Shown here: piece by piece, positions 48,297 through 64,000 of the stretch | How the letters are laid out: the number at the start of each line of letters is the position of its first letter | How positions within the stretch are numbered: the stretch's first letter is position 1 | NCBI RefSeq assembly: GCF_900111895.1 | Contig: NZ_FOKB01000004.1 | Location: 310,001-374,000, forward strand | Origin: Pseudomonas simiae | Lineage (GTDB): Bacteria; Pseudomonadota; Gammaproteobacteria; Pseudomonadales; Pseudomonadaceae | DNA: 64,000 nt | Direction: 5' to 3' | The notes under the pieces: model-generated | Told to the model about the DNA's origin: nothing | The model's database searches: none | The model's input: only the letters and a program-made list of their open reading frames with translations | Position numbers and translations under genes: made by a program

Positions 48297-49157
48297 ATGA
48301 ACAAACCGCTCACAGCCCTGGCGCTTTCCGCCCTGTGCAGCGCCTTGCTGCCCAACCTGGCCCAGGCCGCCGCGCCGCAACCCGGCAAAGTGTTCAAGGA
48401 CTGCAAGGACTGTCCGGAAATGGTGGTGCTGCCCGCCGGCACCTTCACCATGGGTACGCCGGACGATGAAGTCGGCCGCGAGCCGGATGAAGGCCCGATG
48501 CACGACGTGACCTTCGCCAAACCGTTCGCCATGAGCCGCTTTCACATCACCGCCGGCGAATGGGACAGCTACATCCGCCAGACCGGGGTGAAGATCGCCG
48601 ACGGTGACACCCGCCCCGGCCGCGAATGCATTGCCAGCAAGCCGCGCTACCCCCAGGGCCCACGCCAGCCGGCGGTGTGCATGGACATGGACGACATCAA
48701 GCAGTACGTGGCCTGGCTGTCGAAAAAAACCGGCCAGCAGTACCACATGGTCAGCGAAGCCCAACGTGAATACGCTGCGCGCGCCGGTTCTACCGGACCA
48801 TTCCCCTTCCCGTTCGACGAGGGCAAGGACTACAGCATCGCCAAGCACGCCAACACCTATGGCCCGGCCGATGGGTACAGCTACTCGTCGCCCGTCGGCA
48901 GCTACCCGCCGAATGCGTTTGGCATGTACGACATGCATGGCAACGTCTACGAGCGAGTGGCCGACTGCGAGCACTCCAACTATATCGGCGCGCCTACCGA
49001 CGGCAGCGCGTGGATGGAGCCAAACTGCGAGGGCTACATGATTCGCGGCAATGACTGGGGAGAAGCGCCGGTGTTCTCGCGCTCCGGCAACCGCAACAAC
49101 ATCTACCCGCAGACGCGGGGGGATTGGATTGGCTTCAGGGTCGTGCGCGACCTGTAA
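48297..49157 (+). CDS. pvdO: Pyoverdine maturation protein PvdO
   Basis: 286 residues. A Sec-type signal peptide (about 1-26, Leu-Ala-Gln-Ala-Ala) leads into a formylglycine-generating-enzyme-like domain (about 40-285), with Thr-Phe-Thr-Met-Gly-Thr-Pro-Asp and Gly-Asn-Val-Tyr-Glu-Arg-Val-Ala-Asp. PvdO is a periplasmic oxidase that completes the last oxidation from dihydropyoverdine to pyoverdine. It is the third gene of pvdMNO, 34 bases after pvdN, with AGAGG before the ATG. Confidence 0.94.
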   Translation: MNKPLTALALSALCSALLPNLAQAAAPQPGKVFKDCKDCPEMVVLPAGTFTMGTPDDEVGREPDEGPMHDVTFAKPFAMSRFHITAGEWDSYIRQTGVKIADGDTRPGRECIASKPRYPQGPRQPAVCMDMDDIKQYVAWLSKKTGQQYHMVSEAQREYAARAGSTGPFPFPFDEGKDYSIAKHANTYGPADGYSYSSPVGSYPPNAFGMYDMHGNVYERVADCEHSNYIGAPTDGSAWMEPNCEGYMIRGNDWGEAPVFSRSGNRNNIYPQTRGDWIGFRVVRDL

Positions 49158-49383
49158 TAACGCAGAAGATCAAATGAGGGAGGGGACTTACCCGATGGTG
49201 GTGTACCCGTCAGAGTATCAGTACCTGACCTACCGCCCTCGGCGGCATAAGTCTCTACACAACGCTGTAGCAACCCCGGCGACCAAGGCAACCCAGGTAA
49301 CCCAGGTAACCACGATGCGAAGCGAGCCGCTCTTGATCTCGCTTTTGATCTCAGGCGCCCCGTCAAACACGCTGGCCGGAATT

Positions 49384-49477
49384 CGACAGGGATTTGGGGG
49401 GTAAACCGGCAGGGATGCCGGTTTAGCCGCCCCGCGCCATGGATGGCGCGTAGCGGCGGCCCCCCAAATACCTGTCG
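49384..49477. repeat. Folded repeat element with outer stem and two inner hairpins
   Basis: Outer arms CGACAGG-g-ATTTGGGGGG (49384-49401) and CCCCCCAAAT-a-CCTGTCG (49460-49477) enclose hairpin A, AAACCGGCA-GGGA-TGCCGGTTT (49403-49424), and hairpin B, CGCGCCAT-GG-ATGGCGCG (49433-49450). The result is a three-way junction as RNA or single-stranded DNA. It is followed by a second conserved segment containing ACTTTTGG/CCAAAAGT. I recognise this as a type often found between genes in Pseudomonas genomes. Confidence 0.75.
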
Positions 49478-49644
49478 GATTACGGGCACACCGAGCCTAG
49501 GCGAGGTGCCGAGTGTTGGGGCGAAGGCCTTTTGGTTACTTTTGGGCCTTTCCAAAAGTGACCCGCCGTAAGGGCGGAACCCATAGCGGCCGTTACCCAA
49601 ATAACGGATATGTACCCAGTCTGATCCAACATCCAGGCCAGCGG

Positions 49645-50045
49645 TCAGGCCGCCACGGGAGCAAGCTCCCTCGCCACAGGTCCAGCGCCATACCCAGAAT
49701 TGTGTAGATGCCGAGGCCTCGATGGCGCTGAATCAGTCACCTGATGAATTGACTGACACACCGCTATCGGGGGCAAGCCCCCTCCCACATTTGGATCGCA
49801 GCCTAACCGTTAGATGGCGCTCGGCTGTCAGGCCGCCACGGGAGCAAGCTCCCTCGCCACAGGTCCAGCGCCATACCCAGAATTGTGTAGATGCCGAGGC
49901 CTCGATGGCGCTGAATCAGTCACCTGATGAATCGACTGACACACCGCTATCGGGGGCAAGCCCCCTCCCACATTTGGATCGCAGCTTAACCGTTAGATGG
50001 CGCTCGGCTGTCAGGCCGCCACGGGAGCAAGCCCCCCTCCCACAT
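49645..50045. repeat. 183-base tandem repeat with internal REP palindromes
   Basis: Two almost identical copies (49645-49827 and 49828-50010) differ at only a few bases. A third, shortened copy starts at 50011 and joins its first 22 bases to the CCCCTCCCACATTT part, as if deleted between two GCAAGC sites. Each copy contains GGGAGCAAGCTCCC and GGGGGCAAGCCCCC REP palindromes. Slippage or unequal crossing over explains it. Confidence 0.9.
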
Positions 50046-50062
50046 TTTTAACTGTGCCCGCT

Positions 50063-50893
50063 TTAGATTCCCTGCTGCGCCAACAACGCCAACCCTTCAT
50101 GCAACGCCGGGAACAGGCTGTTATTGAAGTTGTTCCAACGCAACTCAAGGATGGTGTCCTCCGGCGAGATCTCGGTCTTGAGCACGTCGTGGAACACTTC
50201 GCCCGAGTCGATGCCGTTGTCCACGTAGTGGAACGACGCGCCGGTGAGGTACAGCGGCGCCGAGGGCGTCGTGGCCTTGGTCGCCCAATCCGTGACCGTC
50301 AGCCCACGCGCGCCGTACAGGGCATTCCAGGTCGCATAAGCACCACGGCGCTCGTACGGCGATTCGATGCGGGTGATACCTGGGTGGATGTTCATGATGC
50401 GACGGGCAAACGGCGCACCGGGGCGCACCAGCTCGTCCAGAATCACCAGCAGGCCGTCCAGCACCACGATATCGGCCTTCAACTCCACCAGCGTGTCATG
50501 CAGGCGGCGTTCGAAATCCTGCTTGCCGGCGATATGTTCCGCGCTGCCCCGAGGCAGGCGCCGATAGGTCGACGGCACACTCAGCAACAGATCATTGACC
50601 AGGCGCCCCTGCACGCGCAGGTCGGCGGGATACAGCCACTGGCGACCCGGCTGGTAGGCAAAACCGTAGTCGCTGACCAATTGCTGGTCCCGTGGGTTCT
50701 GCTCGTCATCGTCATACACCACGCCCACCAGGTTGTAGGCCTCGCCCAGCGGCGTGTCGTTCAGCGCCCCCACCAGGGATTCCAGCACCGACATCATGTA
50801 GCGCTCATGGTCCTTGTACGCCACCGGCTGCCCGGCCTTGTCGGCCGCGGCATTGCGCAGGGACCACACGTACACCAGATTCTTTTTCGTCAT
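50063..50893 (-). CDS. pvdF: N5-hydroxyornithine formyltransferase
   Basis: 276 residues, the normal length for PvdF. It formylates N5-hydroxyornithine to give the iron-binding hydroxamate residue of pyoverdine. The formyltransferase core shows Ile-Val-Val-Leu-Asp-Gly-Leu-Leu-Val-Ile-Leu-Asp, Arg-Ile-Met-Asn-Ile-His-Pro-Gly-Ile-Thr with the catalytic Asn/His region, and Thr-Gly-Ala-Ser-Phe-His-Tyr-Val-Asp for the catalytic Asp. I chose ATG 50893; an upstream in-frame Met adds ten unlikely residues. A PvdS box lies 62-85 bases upstream. Confidence 0.95.
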   Translation of the reverse strand: MTKKNLVYVWSLRNAAADKAGQPVAYKDHERYMMSVLESLVGALNDTPLGEAYNLVGVVYDDDEQNPRDQQLVSDYGFAYQPGRQWLYPADLRVQGRLVNDLLLSVPSTYRRLPRGSAEHIAGKQDFERRLHDTLVELKADIVVLDGLLVILDELVRPGAPFARRIMNIHPGITRIESPYERRGAYATWNALYGARGLTVTDWATKATTPSAPLYLTGASFHYVDNGIDSGEVFHDVLKTEISPEDTILELRWNNFNNSLFPALHEGLALLAQQGI

Positions 50894-50954
50894 CGTCTCG
50901 CTCTCGCTGGATAGATCAGGCACGCGCCAATACGCGTGCGCCTACACCACAAGA

Positions 50955-50980
50955 ACGAACCAGCCCACGCGCAATTTATC
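50955..50980 (-). promoter_or_regulatory. PvdS iron-starvation box of pvdF
   Basis: On the minus strand GATAAAT, sixteen bases, CGT. Same spacing as the three other boxes in the window. Confidence 0.83.
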
Positions 50981-51008
50981 CACCCCGGCCACCGCCCGGC
51001 ACACCGAG

Positions 51009-51033
51009 CTAAATAGTCGCGCCGACACTTCGT
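51009..51033 (+). promoter_or_regulatory. PvdS iron-starvation box of pvdE
   Basis: CTAAAT, sixteen bases, CGT, ending 60 bases before pvdE. It pairs back to back with the pvdF box 28 bases to its left. Confidence 0.85.
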
Positions 51034-51093
51034 TTGTCATGGGTAAGGGTCTGTGTGCCCAGCCCCCTCTTTTTCACTTTCCGGGAAGTATTT

Positions 51094-52746
51094 ATGACCG
51101 ACCCCAAGCGCGGCGCCTTCAACGGTCTGCTCGCATTGCTCAGGCCCTTTCGCACCATCGTGACCGTCTCCGTCGCCCTGGGCATGGCCGGCGGCCTGGC
51201 CATCACGTTGCTGCTGGCGACGATCAACAATGCCCTGCACTCCCCACAAGGCATGACCCAGGGCGTGATCCTGACCTTTGCAGCCTTGTGCGTGCTGGCC
51301 CTGGTCAGCTCGATCATTTCCGACATCGGCACCAACTACGTCGGCCAACGGATCATTGCCGCCCTGCGCAAAGACCTGGGGGAAAAAGTGCTGTCGGCGC
51401 CCATCGGGCAAATCGAGCGCTACCGCTCCCATCGACTGATCCCGGTGCTGACCCACGATGTCGACACCATCAGCGACTTCTCCTTCGCGTTCACGCCCTT
51501 GGCCATTGCCGCCACGGTGACGCTGGGCTGCCTGGGCTACCTGGCGTACCTGTCGGTACCGATGTTCCTGATGATGGTCGTCGCCATCGTGATTGGCAGC
51601 GCCGTGCAGTTCATCGCCGGCGGCAAAGGTATCCAAGGCTTTGACTTGGCACGCAGCCATGAAGACGAATTGCAGCGTTATTACAACGCCATCGCGTCCG
51701 GCGCCAAGGAACTGCGCATGCATCGGCCACGACGCTTTCGCATGAACACCCACCGTATCCAGGAAACGGCGGACCGCATCAGCGATATTCAGGTGCGTTC
51801 GGTCAACATCTATATCCTCGCCAAGACCTTCGGCTCGATGCTGTTCTTCGTCGTCATCGGCCTGGCCCTGGCGATGCAGGCCTATAACCCGAACCCGGAC
51901 CCGACCGTGATCACCGGCTTCGTGCTGGTGCTGTTGTACATGAAAGGCCCGCTGGAACACCTGCTGGGTTACCTGCCCGTGGTGGGCAAGGCGAAGATTG
52001 CCTTTGGGCGTATCAGCGAGTTGTCGGAGCGCTTCTCCTCTCCGGAACCGCACCTGCTGATGGATGACAGCGAGGCGCCGACACCGATCGTCAACAGCCT
52101 GGAACTGCGCAACGTGAGCTACAGCCCACCGGCCGTGGAAGGCAGCGAGCCGTTTCACCTGGGGCCGATCAACCTGAGCATTGCCCAGGGCGACATCGTG
52201 TTTATCGTCGGCGAAAACGGCAGTGGCAAGACCACGCTGATCAAATTGCTGCTGGGGCTCTACCCGCCGCAGTCCGGCGAAATCCTGCTCAACGGCGAGG
52301 CCGTGACCGACCCCGAGCGCGATGACTATCGCCAATTGTTCACCACGGTATTCGCCGACTATTACCTGTTCGACGACCTCGTCCAGGGCAGCGCCACCCA
52401 GTCACTGGACAGCGCGACTAAATACCTGGAACGCCTGGAGATCGCGCACAAGGTCAGCGTCAAGGACGGCGTATTCAGCACCACCGACCTGTCCACCGGC
52501 CAGCGCAAGCGCCTGGCACTGGTCAACGCATGGCTGGAAGAACGCCCAGTGCTGGTGTTCGACGAATGGGCCGCCGACCAGGACCCGGCCTTCCGTCGAA
52601 TTTTCTATACCGAACTGCTGCCGGACCTCAAGCGCCTGGGCAAAACCATCATCGTGATCAGCCATGACGACCGTTATTTCGACATCGCCGATCAGCTCGT
52701 ACGGCTGCGCGCCGGCCAGGTGGTGCACGAGATGGAGCCTGCATGA
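51094..52746 (+). CDS. pvdE: Ferribactin/pyoverdine precursor exporter PvdE
   Basis: 550 residues. This fused ABC exporter moves the acylated precursor from the cytoplasm to the periplasm. Six membrane segments occupy about residues 15-320. The ATPase domain (about 335-545) has Walker A Gly-Glu-Asn-Gly-Ser-Gly-Lys-Thr, signature Leu-Ser-Thr-Gly-Gln-Arg-Lys-Arg and Walker B Leu-Val-Phe-Asp-Glu-Trp-Ala-Ala-Asp, typical of the SyrD/PvdE cyclic-peptide export group. ATG 51094 follows GGGAAG; a 20-residue upstream extension is rejected. fpvA follows after 110 bases. Confidence 0.95.
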   Translation: MTDPKRGAFNGLLALLRPFRTIVTVSVALGMAGGLAITLLLATINNALHSPQGMTQGVILTFAALCVLALVSSIISDIGTNYVGQRIIAALRKDLGEKVLSAPIGQIERYRSHRLIPVLTHDVDTISDFSFAFTPLAIAATVTLGCLGYLAYLSVPMFLMMVVAIVIGSAVQFIAGGKGIQGFDLARSHEDELQRYYNAIASGAKELRMHRPRRFRMNTHRIQETADRISDIQVRSVNIYILAKTFGSMLFFVVIGLALAMQAYNPNPDPTVITGFVLVLLYMKGPLEHLLGYLPVVGKAKIAFGRISELSERFSSPEPHLLMDDSEAPTPIVNSLELRNVSYSPPAVEGSEPFHLGPINLSIAQGDIVFIVGENGSGKTTLIKLLLGLYPPQSGEILLNGEAVTDPERDDYRQLFTTVFADYYLFDDLVQGSATQSLDSATKYLERLEIAHKVSVKDGVFSTTDLSTGQRKRLALVNAWLEERPVLVFDEWAADQDPAFRRIFYTELLPDLKRLGKTIIVISHDDRYFDIADQLVRLRAGQVVHEMEPA

Positions 52747-52789
52747 AATTTTCTTTTCCGGTTTTCCGAAGTAGAAACGTCTCACTAGT

Positions 52790-52808
52790 GGTAATGAGAA
52801 CCAACCTC
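52790..52808 (+). promoter_or_regulatory. Possible Fur box upstream of fpvA
   Basis: GGTAATGAGAACCAACCTC matches 13 of 19 positions of the Fur consensus GATAATGATAATCATTATC. The right half is weak. fpvA is expected to be iron-repressed, directly or through PvdS/FpvI. I do not see a clean TAAAT-N16-CGT box here. Confidence 0.35.
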
Positions 52809-52856
52809 AATAAACTTTAAAATTTGCCCACTTAAAACACAGAAGAGAAACCATCC

Positions 52857-55292
52857 ATGTCAGCACGACTCGGTCTCAGCCCACTGAGCAAAGCGCTAAC
52901 CAGGGCCCTGAACATCAACCTCCTGCCGAGCGCGCTTGCCCTTGCGGTATCGCTGCCGGTTGCCGGCTATGTGCAGGCACAGGAGATCGAGTTGGACATT
53001 CCAGCACAGGCACTGGGGAGTGCACTGCAGGAATTCGGCCGCCAGGCCAACCTGCAGGTGCTGTACAGCCCGACCGACGTAGCAGGAAAAAACAGCACTG
53101 CGATCAAAGGCAAACTGGATCCGCAGCAGGCGATCAACACCTTGCTGGCAGGCACTTCAACCACCCACAGCCTCAGTGGCAACGCGCTGACCGTTACCGC
53201 CGCCGGCGCGTCCGCCGGGCTGGAATTGAGTCCGACCCAAGTGACCGGCAACGTGCTGGGCAACATCACCGAGGGCTCCGGCTCCTACACGCCGGGCACC
53301 ATTGCCACGGCCACGCGGCTGACCCTGACCCCGCGGGAAACCCCACAGTCGATCACGGTGATTACCCGCCAACATATCGAGGACTTCGGCCTCAACAACG
53401 TCGATGACGTGATGCGCCACACGCCTGGCATCACCGTATCGGCCTATGACACCGACCGTACCAACTATTACTCGCGTGGATTCTCGGTCAACAGCTTCCA
53501 GTACGACGGTATTCCGTCCACCGTGCGCAACGTCGGCTACTCGGCGGGGAACACCCTGAGCGACATGGCGATCTATGACCGCGTCGAAGTGCTCAAGGGT
53601 GCCACCGGCCTGCTCAACGGCGCCGGCTCCCTGGGCGCGACCATCAACTTGATCCGCAAGAAGCCGACGTCGGAGTTCAAGGGCCACGTGCAACTGGGGG
53701 CCGGCTCCTGGGACAACTATCGCAGCGAAGTGGATGTGAGCGGCCCGTTGACCGACAGCGGCAATGTCCGGGGCCGTGCAGTGGCGGCGTACCAGGACAA
53801 AAAGTCCTTCATGGACCACTACTCGCGCAAGACCGAAACCTACTACGGCATTACCGAGTTCGACCTGTCACCCGACACCATGTTGACCGTCGGCTTCGAC
53901 TATCAGGACAACATTCCAAAAGGCTCCAGCTGGTCCGGTTCGTTCCCGTTGGTCAACTCCAACGGCAGCATCAACAAGATGCCACGCTCCTATAACAACG
54001 GCACCACCTGGAGTTCCTGGGAACAGAACACCCGCACCGCCTTTGCCATGCTTGAGCATGATATGGGTGACGGCTGGGTCACTAAATTCCAGCTCGACCA
54101 CAAGATCAACAGCTACCATGCCGACCTCGGTTCGATCCAGTTTGTCCAGCCGGCAGCCGATGGCACCGCCGAGATCAACGGTCAGAAATACACCGGTGAA
54201 ACCAAAAGCACTTCGGCCGACCTCTACGCCACCGGGCCTTTCAGCCTGTTCGGCCGCGAACATGAACTGGTGGTGGGCGGCTCGATCGGCACGTCGCGTT
54301 GGCAAGGCAAGGGGTACTGGTCGCCAGAATGGCCAGGCGGCAATAAAGTCGATTTCTATAACTGGAATGGCCACATCGCCAAGCCGATCTACGGCCCTGT
54401 CCAACAATACATCGACGACACCATCCGCCAGACCGGCTACTACATGACCACACGCTTGAACGTGATGGATGACCTGCACGTAATCCTCGGTGGGCGCGTC
54501 GCCAACTACCACGTCACCGGCATCAACCCTTCCTACAAGGAAACCGGCCGGTTCGTGCCTTACGCCGGTGTGGTCTACGACCTCAATGACAACATTTCGG
54601 CGTACGCCAGCTACACCGATATTTTCCAACCCCAGGAAAGCACCTACAAAGATCGGAATCAGAAGCTGCTGGAACCGGATGAAGGGCAAAACTATGAGTT
54701 GGGCCTCAAGGGCGACTTCCTCGATGGCCGCCTGAACGCCAGCGTTGCTTACTTCGAAGTGCATGAGACCAACCGCGCTATCTCGGACGATGCCTACAAC
54801 AACCAGACCCCGGCCCCCAACAACTACGCGTTCAAGGGTTCCAAGGCCGTGACCAAAGGCTATGAAGCTGAAGTTTCCGGTGAGCTGAGCCCAGGCTGGC
54901 AGGTTCAGGGCGGCTACACCCACAAGATCGTACGTGACGATAACGACAAGAAAATCTCCACCTTCGAGCCTGAGCACCAGGTCAACCTGAACACCACCTA
55001 CAAGCTCAAGGGCGACCTGGATCAATTCACCATTGGTGGCGGCCTGCGCTGGCAGAGCAAGGGTTGGTATGAAATCTACAACTCGCCGCTCAACACCAAC
55101 CAGGACATCACCCAGAAGGCCTATTGGCTGGTGGACTTGATGACCCGCTACCAGGTCACCAAGAACCTCTCGGCGACTGTCAACTTCAATAACATCTTCG
55201 ACAAGTCCTACTACACCAACGTGGGCTTCTATAACTCGGCTGCCTACGGTGAGCCGCGCAACGTGATGTTCAGCACCCGCTGGGACTTCTGA
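52857..55292 (+). CDS. fpvA: Ferripyoverdine TonB-dependent receptor with signalling domain
   Basis: 811 residues. A long signal peptide ends near residue 42 (Val-Gln-Ala). The STN signalling domain follows (about 45-118, Ala-Leu-Gly-Ser-Ala-Leu-Gln-Glu-Phe-Gly). It contacts an FpvR-type anti-sigma factor so that pyoverdine binding raises pvd and fpvA expression. The plug (about 150-270) has Pro-Gln-Ser-Ile-Thr-Val-Ile and Val-Glu-Val-Leu-Lys-Gly-Ala-Thr-Gly, and the barrel ends in Trp-Asp-Phe. Its place between pvdE and the synthetase gene is as in other Pseudomonas. Receptor specificity is strain-specific. Confidence 0.93.
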   Translation: MSARLGLSPLSKALTRALNINLLPSALALAVSLPVAGYVQAQEIELDIPAQALGSALQEFGRQANLQVLYSPTDVAGKNSTAIKGKLDPQQAINTLLAGTSTTHSLSGNALTVTAAGASAGLELSPTQVTGNVLGNITEGSGSYTPGTIATATRLTLTPRETPQSITVITRQHIEDFGLNNVDDVMRHTPGITVSAYDTDRTNYYSRGFSVNSFQYDGIPSTVRNVGYSAGNTLSDMAIYDRVEVLKGATGLLNGAGSLGATINLIRKKPTSEFKGHVQLGAGSWDNYRSEVDVSGPLTDSGNVRGRAVAAYQDKKSFMDHYSRKTETYYGITEFDLSPDTMLTVGFDYQDNIPKGSSWSGSFPLVNSNGSINKMPRSYNNGTTWSSWEQNTRTAFAMLEHDMGDGWVTKFQLDHKINSYHADLGSIQFVQPAADGTAEINGQKYTGETKSTSADLYATGPFSLFGREHELVVGGSIGTSRWQGKGYWSPEWPGGNKVDFYNWNGHIAKPIYGPVQQYIDDTIRQTGYYMTTRLNVMDDLHVILGGRVANYHVTGINPSYKETGRFVPYAGVVYDLNDNISAYASYTDIFQPQESTYKDRNQKLLEPDEGQNYELGLKGDFLDGRLNASVAYFEVHETNRAISDDAYNNQTPAPNNYAFKGSKAVTKGYEAEVSGELSPGWQVQGGYTHKIVRDDNDKKISTFEPEHQVNLNTTYKLKGDLDQFTIGGGLRWQSKGWYEIYNSPLNTNQDITQKAYWLVDLMTRYQVTKNLSATVNFNNIFDKSYYTNVGFYNSAAYGEPRNVMFSTRWDF

Positions 55293-55327
55293 TGTGATGC
55301 CTTGATCGCCCTTGCGGCGATCAATCG

Positions 55328-55366
55328 AAAGCCCGATGGAAGCGCTGCTTTCATCGGGCTTTTTTG
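55328..55366. terminator. Rho-independent terminator after fpvA
   Basis: AAAGCCCGATG on the left pairs with CATCGGGCTTT on the right around an AGCGCTGCT loop, and T residues follow on the plus strand. The stem is flanked by A on the left, so it may act in both directions, ending fpvA and the convergent synthetase transcript. Confidence 0.88.
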
Positions 55367-55379
55367 TGCCCCGTCCTCC

Positions 55380-55413
55380 CCTGTGGCGAGGGAGCTTGCC
55401 CCCTCGCCACAGG
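55380..55413. repeat. REP palindrome between fpvA and the synthetase gene
   Basis: CCTGTGGCGAGG, a short GAGCTTGC loop and CCCTCGCCACAGG. It resembles the GTGGCGAGGGAGCTTGC class that also appears within the 183-base repeat. It lies only 24 bases beyond the synthetase stop codon. Confidence 0.8.
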
Positions 55414-55436
55414 TTCAGTGTTCATCATTTGAGGTG

Positions 55437-64000
<8,564 letters not shown>

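Larger units (their letters stand above)
49158..50062. other. Long non-coding repeat-rich gap between pvdO and pvdF
   Basis: About 900 bases without a supported gene, separating two convergent pvd transcripts. It contains a folded element (49384-49477), a conserved flanking segment with its own hairpins (about 49500-49610) and tandem 183-base repeats with REP units (49645-50045). Reading frames in this stretch appear to be spurious translations of the repeats. Confidence 0.7.

Noticed and set aside
49103..49600. 165-codon minus-strand open frame in the pvdO-pvdF gap
   Set aside because: Translation of the dispersed repeat element; no ribosome binding site, and it overlaps strong hairpins.
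52747..52856. PvdS box directly before fpvA
   Set aside because: GAAAT and TAAAC/TAAAA stretches are present, but none has CGT sixteen or seventeen bases downstream.

Overview
The window looks like the chromosome of a fluorescent Pseudomonas of the P. fluorescens group. It is GC-rich, carries a pyoverdine locus (pvdP, pvdMNO, pvdF, pvdE, fpvA and a peptide synthetase), has Pseudomonas-type REP/REPIN palindromes, and encodes catabolic families typical of soil pseudomonads. I see no rRNA, tRNA, CRISPR array, transposase or prophage gene.

Layout. 1-4000: a partial gene, four small conserved proteins, a chemoreceptor and a DksA-like protein. 4300-18471: a myo-inositol block, with a sugar ABC transporter (permease, ATPase, binding protein), a Gfo/Idh/MocA oxidoreductase, iolG, iolD, iolI, iolB, iolE and an iolC-DUF2090 fusion on the minus strand, and a divergent RpiR-family iolR. 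Two 16-bp GGAA-N6-TTCC palindromes mark the transporter promoter and the iolC/iolR promoter. Four REPINs sit between these genes. 18478-21194: a MocR regulator divergent from a Bcr/CflA-type exporter. 21203-24604: two small membrane proteins and a two-component system. 24663-27935: SRPBCC, SDR and aldo/keto reductase genes divergent from a LysR regulator; the SDR is broken by one in-frame stop. 27963-32760: a polyamine module (PuuB-like oxidase, PotF-like binding protein, PuuA-like synthetase) with an AraC regulator. 32770-38888: acetoin catabolism (acoA, acoB, acoC), the sigma-54 activator acoR and an acetoin/diacetyl-reductase-type SDR, with matching TGAGAC-N5-GTCTCA palindromes at two promoters. 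39081-43699: a TonB receptor, an AhpD-like protein, and mdeR divergent from methionine gamma-lyase. 43846-64000: the pyoverdine maturation, export and uptake block, ending in a synthetase gene that runs off the right edge.

How it works together. The iol genes should take inositol through inosose to 5-dehydro-2-deoxygluconate phosphate; iolA is not here. The aco genes cleave acetoin, but no E3 subunit is present. In the pyoverdine block, four iron-starvation (PvdS) boxes of the form TAAAT-N16-CGT lie in two divergent intergenic regions and would co-express pvdP, pvdMNO, pvdF and pvdE. The final synthetase is read as C-A-T-E-C-A-T-TE, and its last adenylation domain has a serine code.

A-rich AAC/AAT/AAG repeats next to many ribosome binding sites in the inositol and acetoin genes suggest Hfq/Crc catabolite control. 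I did not find a clearly undescribed system. The most informative unexpected signals are the AcoR palindromes, the IolR palindromes, the dispersed folded repeat near 49.4 kb and the SDR nonsense codon.
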